Below are positions 11,505-22,751 of a DNA stretch of 64,000 bases, one piece after another (the stretch's first letter is position 1; every line of letters starts with the position of its first letter). Below the pieces are notes generated by a model that had not been told where the DNA came from, searched no databases, and saw nothing but the letters and a program-made list of their open reading frames with translations. A program made the translations under genes and the position numbers. The stretch is from contig CM056744.1 of NCBI GenBank assembly GCA_029851415.1, positions 97,621,338 through 97,685,337 of the forward strand, read 5' to 3'. This stretch comes from Eretmocerus hayati (taxonomy: Eukaryota > Arthropoda > Insecta > Hymenoptera > Aphelinidae).

Positions 11505-12003
11505 CAATATGCAAGAGTGGGCTTTTCGTGCCATTCAAAATTGATCTCTTCTTGTACAAGAACTTTGACATAGTGACAGAGAGGAAAAAAATTCCACAGA
11601 AATTCGATAGCAATGCAATTTTGAGGAATATTTTATTGTATAGGCGATAGCCAATCTGGAAGCAGAGTAGTCGATAAAAATTGACCGATATTCAATTCTT
11701 CTTCAAGAACAGATTGGTGAAAAATTTTGAAACTCTGGTTGCGATTTCATTACCACTGCATCTTATCAATATGCAATAGTAGCCTTTTCGTGCCATTCAA
11801 AATTGATTTGACATAGGGGAAGCGAGCGAGGGAAGAAATTCCACAGAAATTCAATAGAAATGCAATTTTGAGCAAAATTTTGTTTCGTAGGCAACAGCCA
11901 ACGCGAGAGCAGCCTGGTCGATAAGTTGACCAATGTCCAATTCTTCTTCGAGTACAGATATAGGTGGAAAATGTTGAAATTCTGGGTGCGATTTCATTAC
12001 ATT
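11505..12003 (+). repeat. Tandem duplication, about 255-bp unit
   Basis: Two adjacent diverged direct copies, 11505-11764 and 11765-12003. Both contain CTTTTCGTGCCATTCAAAAT, then ATTCCACAGAAATTC, then CAATTCTTCTTCGAGTACAG-like and TGCGATTTCATTAC blocks in the same order. Non-coding in either strand. Confidence 0.8.
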
Positions 12004-12935
12004 TTTTTCTCGTAATTTTTCTTCCAAAATATTTTCTGTATTCATAAGAACGCATATGTATAGGAAACTTATCTTGTTCCAATGACAAGTCCCAAGAACG
12101 ATTGAACTGGTCCTAGATTGATGGAACAAATAGCATCTCCTTTTGATGAAGAACCATCAAAGTTATGATTATCAAAAGTGGCAAGTGAATTCACAGCATT
12201 TGTATCACAAATGACCAGTAATGACCATCCAGCTGTGAATCAGTTTAATACTTGATGTGGATTTGGGGCGTTATAGCTTAGAGTCTACTGACTTGTGAGT
12301 AATTAAAATTTCTTCGATATCACACTCACAAGGAAATTTTGTATGCAAGATGCGTTCAAATATTGCAGTCGGAGTGTAGTCTCATCTATTGAGTAATTCG
12401 CCATGTAAAATTACTCAATAGATTTTGATCAATAGATTACGCGGACTTGTTCAAGCACCATCAAAAATGGCCATCTCAGTTCAACTTGTAAATTTTGTTT
12501 CATTAAAAGCTCACTTTTTGGACGCTCTCTTGCGCATTTCATGATAAAAAATTTTCAAAACATACCCATCGTAAACGAGATGCAAGATCTCAATGAATGT
12601 GTTGTCCTATAGTTTTACGAACTAGTGATAGTATTAGTCACTATTTTTGTTATCATAATAAATTCCAGCTTTAAATTTGATCGAGCTCACGCAATATCGA
12701 TAAAACATTTCTCGACTTATCTCTGAAAACTCGACGAACTCGGTTTAGCTATATTTTCTCGTTATCAAAGAATCCAGCAAAATACGTGAGGATATTCTCT
12801 CGCTTTGCCATGGAATTCCATATTATAACATACTATAATAGCTGAGAACCTATACACGCAAGTGTCTATATATGGTTATATCCGTATAAAATTGAAAAGG
12901 CAAAAAATAGATTTATAAGCACGTGCTCAACGAAC

Positions 12936-13042
12936 CTCAAAATCGAATCCAGCGATATAGCGAGGGCAACCTTGAACTGCTGTCATACCGGGTGCCGTTG
13001 ACGACCAACACATAATTCCATCCCACGTTTCCGGGCACCAAC
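12936..13042 (-). CDS. Class B1 GPCR, exon with core of the hormone-receptor domain
   Basis: Internal exon of 107 nt. Acceptor gttaacag precedes 13042 and donor gttcgt follows 12936. It enters in phase 1 (two leading bases complete a Gly codon) and leaves in phase 0. It encodes WCPETWDGIMCW, then PGMTAVQGCPRYIAGFDFE. Visible landmarks of the secretin-family ectodomain are cysteines 2, 3 and 4, the structural Asp in WDG, the Trp after cysteine 3 and the Pro-Gly turn. Cysteine spacing is 9 (C2-C3) and 14 (C3-C4), then 17 across the splice to C5, as I remember it for vertebrate parathyroid hormone receptors; arthropod PDF receptors are very similar. The frame is open across both junctions, which supports a functional gene. 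Confidence 0.9.
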
Positions 13043-13628
13043 CTGTTAACATACCAAATTTCACATAATATTATTACCTACGTATGTAACATCGTTATGT
13101 ATTCTCATGTAACGTTTGCACAAACCGAAATCATGCGTCGTTAGGTCACTCATGTGAGCTAACATTTGATGTATGTTATGGACTTTCGGGTGTGAGGCTG
13201 TACTGTTTGACGTGATGCAGAAATTGTATAATATAATGGTACAAAGCGAGCTCAGGAATATCCTGATCATCGAAGTGGAAGGGTATTTTGCGCTAGTTAT
13301 GCATTTATGCTGAATAATTTGGTCAGTTTGTCTTATAGAATTTGGGTACAGAATGTGAGCTTGCTGGTTAAAGCATACAGAATTGTTAGAAATTTGTCTT
13401 GTCCATGTGTGACTTTGTAGAAAAAGAGGTTTGGAAGAATTAAGTAGTACAAGACAGGCTTTGGTCAGACATGCCCGGCCAGCACGATTTTCGAAGCCAA
13501 AAGTAATTTCGAGTTTCTGAGAAATTTAATCTAGTCTTAGTTGTTGACTGAGGGAACTTTTACTATAACTTTAGACAAGCAGCTTTGTTTGATATAAAAG
13601 CAAAAGGCAGAATGATTTTTTGAAGGAA

Positions 13629-13844
13629 GTGGGTATCCGCAGTCGTCCGGTGTAAGCCCGTGCGCCTTATACACGGTACTCGTGAGTCCGGATTTCAATA
13701 ATTCTCGCCATCGGGGCGTTCGAAGGATATTTTAGTGTTTTAATACATATCAAAATTTGCCACGCGAAATGTATCGAAATTCGGACCCGCGGGTACCACG
13801 TATAAGGCACACGGATTCTACACGGGACGACTGCGAATACCCAC
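13629..13844. mobile_element. 216-bp MITE with about 65-bp TIRs
   Basis: Ends GTGGGTATCCGCAGTCGTCC and its complement extend inward through a TGCCTTATAC block and a GGTAC...GTCCG block for about 65 bp each side, leaving a short AT-rich centre. No coding capacity. It lies in the 3.2-kb receptor intron. Only one copy in the window. Confidence 0.85.
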
Positions 13845-14421
13845 CGCCTAAAAACCTTTTTAAAAGGTTTTTAGTCACCACCCCAGAAATACTCTACTAG
13901 ATATTTCCAATAGTAGGTCTCAGAACCAACGGAAAGAGATTGGTTTAATAATCGAAAATATTTTTGCATTCTGAATTAAGATTTTGAACTATGTATTTAG
14001 ATGCGAAATATCGAATGGTTCCAGTCGAACAATCGGGTTGGAAGATTTGCTCATTTAATTATCTGTGCAAATACCTGTTGTACTGAAATTTTTATGACAA
14101 ATGTATCTGGTGCACATTCTAAGCGAATTCCTTTGAAGAGTCATGATTCATTCTATTTTCAAAATACGCAAATTTGGAATATCCAATCTGACATAGACTT
14201 GAAATGCCACAAAATGATCTCAAATCTATATCTAAATATAAATTTTTGAGAAGAATCGATGTAGGTAATCGGTATCTACTGGTGCACAAAGTTTGTGGTA
14301 CAAACCGATGATGTTTTGAGTGAACCCATATTGTTTCTATTTTGAATTAATAATCAAAATCTTCCATTGGATAAGTCACTAGTCACGAAAATCGAGACCA
14401 ATCGATCCCCTAAAGTAAGCG

Positions 14422-15371
14422 CCGTCATCCGGGGTAACTTTGGAACACGGGGGTAACTTCGCAACAGAAAAATGTTTTGCACCGGCGTGAAGGCCTCCAA
14501 CAGCTTTTACTCCGTTTATAAGCTGACTTCTCCAGAAGTATATTTTCGATCCAACAAACGGTCTCTCGGAAAAAGTGATGTGGTTCGGACTTTAGCAGGT
14601 CGAATCCAAGGTAGCTGAGCTAGATTTCACTTGTCTGTACAGATATTTGGATGAATCGGTCGTTACATTGGTGTATTTTTGTATTGGTGTATACCCAGTT
14701 TCAATTTTGTAGATTAAAAACTGACAAGTATGTACTTTTTTTCAGAAACCGGGGTAACTTTAGACCACTTCTCTATGTACTCTCGATTATCTCCCAATTT
14801 CTATACCATCGATAAATTCTAATCACTTAAGTAGTCGTTGACGAGAGCTTCAGAATGAGCCAAACAACGTCTCATTTCGTCCCATGGAAGCCGAATTATG
14901 GCAGTTTTTGTCAGAAACCGACTGTGAAGGTATTATCCTCCTCGAGAGTTAGCCGTGGTGCAGACAGTGAGGTATGCTGAAGGCGTCTATGCTCGATTGC
15001 AGAAGTTGAATCCAACCGAATAGACTTTTACAATAGGTCAATGGAAAGCTAAGACACGCAGCTTTTGATTACTGATGGCAAAATTCGATTGCGTGATCTA
15101 GTTTATGAATTAATTGACAAATAATGAATGGTAACAATTTCTGTTCCAAAGTTACCCCCAGTCTGTGTCTAACTTTGGAACACGACTTTCAGCGCTCGTT
15201 GCTTCAACCTGAGATATCCAAACAGACCTAACAAACACCGCAATCGAGAGCTGAAACTCTAAGCTTTCGATTGACTACAAATACAATGCTTTTCTGATGT
15301 AAGCCGTACAAGTTTCGCGAGGTTTAAGGAAAAAAATGTGATTTTTGTTACAAAGTTACCCCGGTTGACGG
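14422..15371 (-). mobile_element. TIR element, family B copy 2
   Basis: 950 bp, inverted relative to 8556-9562 and alignable along its whole length. It shares the TTCCAAAGTTACCCC motifs, the AATTCATAAACTAGGTCA-type block and the outer TIRs. The right flank is TA (15372-15373); the left flank is CG rather than TA, so the target duplication is not intact or this copy moved differently. Confidence 0.84.
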
Positions 15372-16269
15372 TATCATCTGATTCAGTGAAATCCGATAAA
15401 ATTACAAATTTTAGAAAGCTCAAAAATTTATTTTTAATTCTTCACATCTTGCCAAAGTAACATGATTGGAGCTTTACAAATTATGCAATCTGCAATGACG
15501 CTCACGTGCAACAAATACGGATATCATAAGCGACCAGTAATTAGCGATGATCCGGTATTTGCTTTGTGACGGTTACGTCCTGATAATATCTCTATAGATG
15601 ATACTTAACATCTTTTCATTTAAGAATTCCGGTGAGGTTATCAATACATATGCATATTGTATTTATTAAAAATGTTAATTCATGTCATAGTGGACTATTT
15701 CAGTTCCAACGCCTTCATGATTATCGATTATCGCATGTAAATTGACAATCACAAGGACAAGACTCAGTCTAAAATAAGATGATGATCAAATAAAGGATTC
15801 TGTAAATATCAAACTAGCAGCTGGGTGAGAGTATTTAAAAACGCGTAATCCAATTTCAGATTTCGAAAAAGTCGCAGAGGTATTTTGAGAATTGCTTCTA
15901 TCGGAAATCAATTTTGAGATATTACTTTGACATATTCTATCAATTGTTATCTCTAACAAAGAAAAACTATCCATTACTCCTGCACTGCATTTTTGAAATA
16001 GAGATGTGTTTCCACTTCATTGAAAGCGACAAGAAAGATTTCCGTTCTAAATAAGAACGTAGCATTTTATTCGATCAGTGATCATCGATTAAAAGGCAGA
16101 CCCTAAAATATCAAAGCGGTCTTTTGAGAATCTGGAATCAATTCATTTCGTTTTGGTACGAAACCGTCCTGATAAGGAACTGGATTTTAATCCAGATTCT
16201 TGTGAACCTGACGCTCGAACAGCTGCAGAAATCATGCACGTGCCAGACTACATAAAGAGTACCACATAC

Positions 16270-16360
16270 CTGAGCTGATACTCGATTCATTCTTGCAATT
16301 TTGCGCTTCTAACTGGATAATTTTATCTTGCAGTATCGGATCAGGATAGTCGATGTCCTC
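16270..16360 (-). CDS. Class B1 GPCR, exon with N-terminal helix of the ectodomain
   Basis: Internal exon of 91 nt. Acceptor tatttgcag precedes 16360 and donor gtatgtgg follows 16270. It starts in phase 0 and leaves one base, which pairs exactly with the two leading bases of the exon at 12936-13042. The translation, EDIDYPDPILQDKIIQLEA then QNCKNESSISS, is an amphipathic segment with one cysteine. This matches the N-terminal alpha helix of class B1 receptors, where the first cysteine (as in the QAQC of PTH receptors) bonds to the third. An Asn-Glu-Ser glycosylation site follows. With this exon all six ectodomain cysteines are accounted for. Low complexity and short length would make it weak alone, but strand, order, splice sites and phase all agree. 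Confidence 0.82.
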
Positions 16361-17569
16361 CTGCAAATATTAAAAACTTAGTTCAATTTCTCGTTTCACA
16401 ATACTGAATTCAATGTTTCGATGTCTCATTTCGATTTGGGGTGAAAATTGGATCATTTTTATTTCAATCTGTAGTTCCCCCCCCCCTCCCTCTTCATTGA
16501 TGACCACATTCGTGAAATTTTCTTCCCAAATTGATCGTTGTACTGATGAATCTTGGTACACGACCAAAAATTGATATAAATGTCTTCTAATGCGAGAACA
16601 GAGAAAAACACGTCAGATAGGGTGGGAAATTAAAAGATTCCTTCCTTTCCCATCATTTCTGCAAAACAACTCAATATTCAGGATCATTACAATTTCCTCC
16701 TTTTCTTCAACAGAGCATATACTTTGCGTATCTTCAGCTTTTTTCCGACTCATTTTTGAGCTCGTTGAGAATCTGATCACAAAAGTAGGAAAATGCATCC
16801 CATATAAGAACATGCTGCAGGACAGAAAAAAACTGCACCACTTTCTATAAGATTCAATCTCATTTCCGAACGAGTATGACTTTGTACTGATGGCTTTATA
16901 ACGTTGCCGAAAACTTGCAAATCTGCACAGCAGTCAAATATCTCAGAGAAATTTCTTCAAAAGTTTTATGGCCCAACGTGGTTCAGTTATTTCACCCTTT
17001 TGCGACTCAGCCCTGCAGATTTGATTTATTTTCACGATGACAGTGAGTATTTAACTCTCTTATAATGAAAATTGAGGGTATTTTAACTGAATCCTTGATG
17101 TTTCGTAGCTTTGGTCTTTTTTGAGCTTCCGAAGTGACAAGAACACTCGAACATTTCCTCGCGTTTTGAATAATTTATATCAATATCTTCCTTTGTTCAT
17201 AAGTTTGATATCTTGATAGTATTCATGCATCGGCATGAACTCTAATGAAAAGTCTCATGGTCACATAAAATGCTGTGATTGGTGCTTATGTATTCCACAT
17301 TTATCCGCAATTACAACCTAGATGATTCGAAAAGCTACTCGGGAATTTTTTATACTTCAAGACGAATCAATGTAAATCACTGCTATCCGATTATTAAGCT
17401 ATATGTGAAAGCGTGAAGTTCTCGAGGCTCCTCAACTGTTTTCAGGCCAATCTTGCGGTGGAAAAGGCTTATCGAGCCAACTTTGAGTGGCCAGTGCGGA
17501 AACTGCCCCACGCGCGAAAAATTTTTCTGCAGAATTTTAAAAATGTTCCATTGGCACAACTAAGAGTTT

Positions 17570-18140
17570 TTGCCTCTTTCACTACTGCTCGTTCGGCTTG
17601 TGAATGCGCATGTTGAGTCAGAGGCACTTGGAATGCTTTTGTACCTCAAAAATGATATTTGTAAAATAATGGGTAATAATTAATTAATGAAGTTTGTAAG
17701 TATGACATTTTGTTGAAGTGATGCCCTTGATTAGCTGTAATCACTTACCAGTCCGTCTAGCCACTTACTCGTCAACTTGTCAACCCAACCTCCCGACCCT
17801 CAACCTACCCACTGCGCCCCCACCCATAACACACATGGGCACGTATTATATTTCAGTCAACCAGACCTGCCCAGCCTAAACCATACCGTCTTACACCACC
17901 CCGACCATTCCATACCGTACCAGACCGCACCAGAACGTCTCAGATCGTACCAGACTGGTCCAGACTATCCCAGACCATTCCAGACCGCACAAAAACGGCC
18001 TATTTCGTATCAGACTGAACTAGACAGTTCGAGACCGTCTCAGGACCATACCAGGATATTCTTTACCACTCCAAACCATTCTAGACCGTTCCAGACCGCA
18101 CAAGACCATATAGGCACCCGATACGCGGGATCCGGACGAG
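17570..18140 (+). repeat. Repeat S copy 1 with 10-bp-periodic CCAGACC array
   Basis: Begins TTGCCTCTTTCACTACTGCT, runs through a unique-looking 190-bp part and a CCACCCA-rich block, then an array of diverged 10-bp units (consensus about CAGACCRTTC) at 17880-18115. The order is the same as at 52449-53140. The long open frame from 17777 is an effect of the array lacking stops, not a gene. Confidence 0.82.
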
Positions 18141-18394
18141 CAAAATCTGGCTTAGCGTTCAACTACTATGAACTGGTACAGAATTGAACGAGTACATAGT
18201 CGCATCCGAAATCTTACATTTTTTTGGAAATCACCAGAAATTTTTGCTGCACTTATAGGTATATATACTCGCTCAATTTCGCACCAATATCAATGAAGCT
18301 TCTTTTCTAAACTTGCAGAAAAATTCCCCGCATGTGGGACATCATCGCTGTTTTCCGAGATTTCAACCCTGTTTGAACGCTGATAAGATCTTAC

Positions 18395-18541
18395 AATAGT
18401 GCCTGATGAGGTCAACGGATCCAGTTGACGATACGTTGCAAATAGAAGAAATTGCCATATTACTCGTGCTATTATCGTGCTCGTAATATTTTTTGCACGA
18501 GATCCCTTGTCCTCCAAGATCGATTCAAGTTTTACCAACAT
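18395..18541 (-). CDS. Candidate 5' exon of the class B1 GPCR (uncertain)
   Basis: Open frame starting at an ATG (18541) and running to a good donor, gtaagatc, after 18395, in phase 0. That is the phase needed by the next exon at 16360. It encodes a hydrophobic stretch (IIARVIWQFLLFAT) that could serve as a signal-peptide core, preceded by about 23 polar residues, which is long for a signal peptide. The intron to the next exon would be 2.0 kb. Nothing in the protein is family-specific, so this may be chance; the true first exon may lie elsewhere to the right. Confidence 0.28.
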
Positions 18542-20096
18542 TCATTCACTGACGGGGACTATTGAAGATTTTCTACAACATGGAAGTTCACGAAGCTAAC
18601 CGAGCAGTAATTTGGAATTGAGGATGATACGTCGAGAATCTACTTTCTCAAAAATAATTTCGTGGAAGTCGGTAAAGTTTGACCACAGATGCTCTAGTGA
18701 CCGACTCGAAATTTTTAATAATTTTCGGAAATGATGATAGGGATTGAAAGTAGATAATCAAATATACTTTATCGAAGACAATTTTTTACGTTATTTGCAA
18801 TAAAAAAGATAGGGAAAATATACTCGTGAGAAGAGCTAGCATCAATGAAGACGAAGACGAGTGTGTAACCTTCGAATAATTCAAAATTTTCGGATAATTT
18901 ACAAGTAGCCTTATAAAAAATTACCATTGCTATTTAAAATGCTCAAACGATGTTCATCGGTTATCGGGATTAAGTCCCACAATCTCACAAGAACCTTCGA
19001 TTGAAGAAATGGCACACAGTAAATCAAATGAGTTTCATCCCTTTTATATTGCATTTGAAACTCCAAGATGTCACTGATTACATCGAAACCCTCAGAGAGT
19101 TAGAAATGATAAGTTCAGGATATAGCTTCCAACCTCAAAAGAACTCGTTGCTTCATCTAATTAAGTGGTTGCTCTTGAAACTAGAGTCACTTTATAATGA
19201 TTCCGAGAATCATGAAAGCTACGAATATGAGCCAGTGCAAATACTTACAATGCTAAAAATAATACCTCTGCAATTTTTTGCGTGTTCCACAATTAATGAG
19301 CATTTTTTTCAAGTCCAAAGGATGGATTTGGAATGGAGTAAGATTAATTAAAAAATTCATGAACAAATTTCTGTCGAAAAAGTTTTAAGCTCTCCATTTT
19401 TGTATTTTTTGCAGCAGACTGTTCATGAAATAGAATTTTTAGGATATCAAAATCGATTGTGAGCTAGTCCCTTCAACTCATCAATCTCATTATAGAATTA
19501 TCGATGAATTTTACTACTCGCTCAAAGGAGGGCCATTTGAATAACTTCTGAGTCGTCTTGAAACAAATCAGGACGAAAATCAATAGCTCAATAATTAGGA
19601 TTCCTAACAAGATTCTGTTCAATCCAGTCCAACTTGTTCTAACTTTTACAAAGTTAAATTACGAAAGGCGCATCTTCTATGGATCCGTGTCTTCCTGCTC
19701 AGTTCTACTAATGAGAATGATCCGAGAACGTTTCATTTGCATATACCTTGGCTGACTTTGATGAGCTCAATAATAGGAAAGAGAGACCGTTGTTCCACTT
19801 TGCAGGATTTTATTCACGAACCAAGACGATTCTTGTCTAACACGAAGTAACATTACGTATCAGAATGCTGCGTGAGACTTGTGGATTGAATGTTCTCGTA
19901 TCTCCCATCAGGATGTCAGATACCAACATTGTCAACTTCTGAAATATCTTCGTGAATTTTTGAAACACATGGTGACGATTCCAATTCACGCCTACATTCT
20001 CAAAGATTCAAAGAATCTCTGTTTCGGATTCACGATAAAATATAGAATTTCAACATACCCTCGAGAAAGATCAATATTCTCGAAGTCTAAAAGCAA
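18542..20096. other. No gene recognised
   Basis: AT-rich. A 116-codon open frame at 19001-19351 (plus) has ordinary-looking composition (...VTDYIETLRELEMISSGY...), but I recognise no domain and no splice context that makes it convincing. Confidence 0.5.
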
Positions 20097-20174
20097 TTTT
20101 TCGATCGACTGTGCGTAAAGCACTGCTTTACGCACGGTAGTTTATGTTCACTTTACGCTCAGTCGATCGAAAAA
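20097..20174. repeat. Compound palindrome beside the GCGTAAAAG element
   Basis: TTTTTCGATCGACTG pairs with the far end CAGTCGATCGAAAAA (one mismatch-level imperfections aside), enclosing a second stem TGCGTAAAGCA / TGCTTTACGCA. It abuts the element at 20179 and uses the same GCGTAAA motif. Confidence 0.7.
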
Positions 20175-20178
20175 CGTA

Positions 20179-20628
20179 TTTCGATACACTATGCGTAAAA
20201 GTGCACTTTGCGCACAGTTTGTCGACTTTTACTCACAGTTTATCGGAAGTATAGTTAGATACATGGGCGTAAAACCTATTTTTCGCACTCTCGTGATGAT
20301 TCCGACCCTCGCTTGCGGCTCGGGTCGGAAATCCATCACTCAGACGCGAATAAAACGTTTTACACCCTTGTATCGAAATGTACTATTGCGGCAATTCACC
20401 TTTTTCTTCTAAGAAGCATGAAAACATTTTTGTAGAATATATTATCGAGAATCATGCAATGAATCTTTGCATTATAGTTACAGATCTTCTTAAATTTGGT
20501 GGTCAAAATAGCCCATTTCTATACAAGAGTAGGTTTTACTCGGTGTCTAGAACTATACTTTTTGATTAACTGCGAGTAAAAGTCGTCAAAGTGAGCGCAA
20601 AACACACTTTTACGCACAGTGTATCAAT
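20179..20628 (+). mobile_element. GCGTAAAAG-TIR element, copy 1
   Basis: Left end TTCGATACACTATGCGTAAAAG with a 60-bp terminal segment, inverted at 20564-20628. The first 209 bp match 37771-37980 closely, including a GC-richer stem-loop (CCGACCCTCGC...GCGGCTCGGGTCGG). The part at 20388-20563 has no counterpart in copy 2. No coding function. Confidence 0.75.
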
Positions 20629-22751
20629 AACTTTCTTTTGCGAACAATTTTATGACAAAACCAGGCTAGGTTTCGGAAATTCGCTTGAATCCTGATAGCT
20701 GAGGACAGAACATTTTTCAATTACAAATATAATTCTACATCCGACTCTGGTATATACTTTCCAGAGTAATGATCTACAACCGTTTTTCACAAAATTGATC
20801 ATTGAAAACAAAATGATCGACACTGTAAGATTCCAAAATTTGTTTGAAATTATATATAATAGAAAAAATCGATCTTCCAAGAATCTCTTCCAAGAAAAAA
20901 TCGATCAGCTTTCTACAGCTACAGAAAAGACAAAAGAATATCCAATCTCAGTATAGTAGAACGGATTGTACAGATTTTCAGTGTCAATTCAAATGTCAAA
21001 AAAGAGCAAAGAGCAAATTGCAAAGTCAACTCCAAACGAGATATGATCTACGAACATCATGTCCTTTACTTTGGTCAAGTTCAAGCTCGAGAGATAGAAA
21101 GTTTTACGGGAGTTTGATCAGCACTTTCATAATCCCACGATAGCCACTCCGGAATTAAGCTTGTATTTGTGAGTTTATACATAACTACTCAACTTCAGTG
21201 CGCTCTTGAAAAGTTTGAGATAGAGTTTGTAGTCTGTAGAACATATTCCTGAGTGGACTGATGCCTTTTAGGAGTAATAATGGGTCAATAGAGTTGGTAC
21301 ACACTTCCAACTAATGTATACTCGTACGTCTTTGTTTATCGATCGTCGTGTACTATATGTATGTTTAGTAAGTCAAGATCACTTTGCCAAGTGCATCCTG
21401 AAGGAGATTGCTCATCTTGTATCCGATGCATTTTATTTTGGGTTTGGTTCTTACGTTTCGTATGCCTGTTCCGTGACTAAATATGTTTACATAAAAGTAT
21501 ATGATTTTGTTATAAAATTCGTTATATACGAGAATGCGACAAATTTTCAAAAAGAAAATCAGTTAGATTTGACATTTTTTTTTGCACCCTCGGACGTACA
21601 TAACTTAATTTCATTCTGTAACATCACAGTGCGTTGAAAAATTATCCGATCATTAATCACTTCAAGTTCTAATCGTATGAATATATGCAACAAATTTTGA
21701 AATATGTTACTATCAACAGATCCAGCTCAAAAGTTAGTGAACGTCATTTCATTGATCGTGGCAGAAAGTAGACACATATCATGTATGGAGACTATACTGG
21801 TGAATTGACGTTTGTCACGCTGACTATACGGTTCGAATTAAGTATCTATGATGAGCTCACTACATGCTATTCAGACTTGACTCAACCACACGTGGCACGT
21901 CGATTCGCCTCTAGATGAAAAGAAGCTCAAAACACAGTCTTTCGACAAACCGAAGAATATTTTTCTTAATATTTGTACTGTTGAAAATTGAAAATCGTGC
22001 CAAAAATGATTGAAAAATAGGTATTTTTGCAACTCTCTGATACTCGAGTGCCCACAAAATTGCATAAGGAAATATTTGCAACTTATCAATGATGAAGTTC
22101 CTTGCTTATCCATGCAAATTGTGGCTCAGTCTGAAATACAATTGCTTTGAAGGGAGCAGAAACCTTGTAAAATCTGTATGCATACAAAAAGTACTATTTT
22201 CATGAGTGAGATTGAAACATTTTCGATTAAGATGAGGGGGATTTGGATTCTCGCCCACCTATTGATATTTTTCGTTAATAGCTAAATAAGGCGAGCGTCG
22301 GAATTATCATAATGATTCAAAATCCAGGTCCTGTGGCTGCCAATGGAATGCTATTTTTTCACGTAATCGGGACAAATGTGGAAAATCTGTGTAGAAAAGA
22401 CACTTCAGTGTAGAGTCTATCAGAACATAGCATAAACCAGAATTTGATATTCCTGGAAAACCATAATTTGGATGCGCCCAAGACTACTATTCCCAGTTTT
22501 GATTTCAAAACTGTAATGATAATAAGTGACATGGTTGGGTCTGCCGCTCAATTCACTTCTGATCTATCCTCAAAGCAGTTAATTGTTTGTTGACTAAAAA
22601 GTAGATGATTGTATCGAGATAATTTTTTTAATAACCCATAACCATAATTTTAAAATCTTGCTTCAAAAATCATCCCCCGGGAGGGGGGGGGGGAGGAGTG
22701 AAAAAATATATGTGGAGGTATATTTTATCGAAATAAAGACGATAGCGTGAT
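20629..22751. other. No gene recognised
   Basis: AT-rich sequence with an eleven-base G run at 22683-22693 (nearly interrupted by an A upstream). Open frames are short and show no recognisable motif. Confidence 0.55.

Larger units (their letters stand above)
7203..12935 (-). other. Intron of the class B1 GPCR gene (5.7 kb)
   Basis: GT-AG intron between two receptor exons. Most of it is mobile DNA: a fold-back element, a TA-flanked TIR element, a pogo-like remnant and a tandem duplication, each listed separately. The remaining sequence at about 10575-11500 and 12004-12935 is AT-rich with no gene seen. It holds two short perfect stems, 11202-11230 (11-bp arms) and 12385-12422 (14-bp arms). Confidence 0.85.
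13043..16269 (-). other. Intron of the class B1 GPCR gene (3.2 kb)
   Basis: GT-AG intron between the N-terminal-helix exon and the core exon. It contains a 216-bp MITE (13629-13844) followed at once by a short palindrome (13846-13874, CTAAAAACC/GGTTTTTAG type), and a 950-bp TIR element (14422-15371). The remainder, 15374-16269, is AT-rich with no gene seen. Confidence 0.8.

Noticed and set aside
17777..18187. 136-codon Pro/Gln/Arg-rich open frame
   Set aside because: It lies in the 10-bp-periodic CCAGACC array, which lacks stop codons by composition. The counterpart array at 52449-53140 does not conserve the frame.
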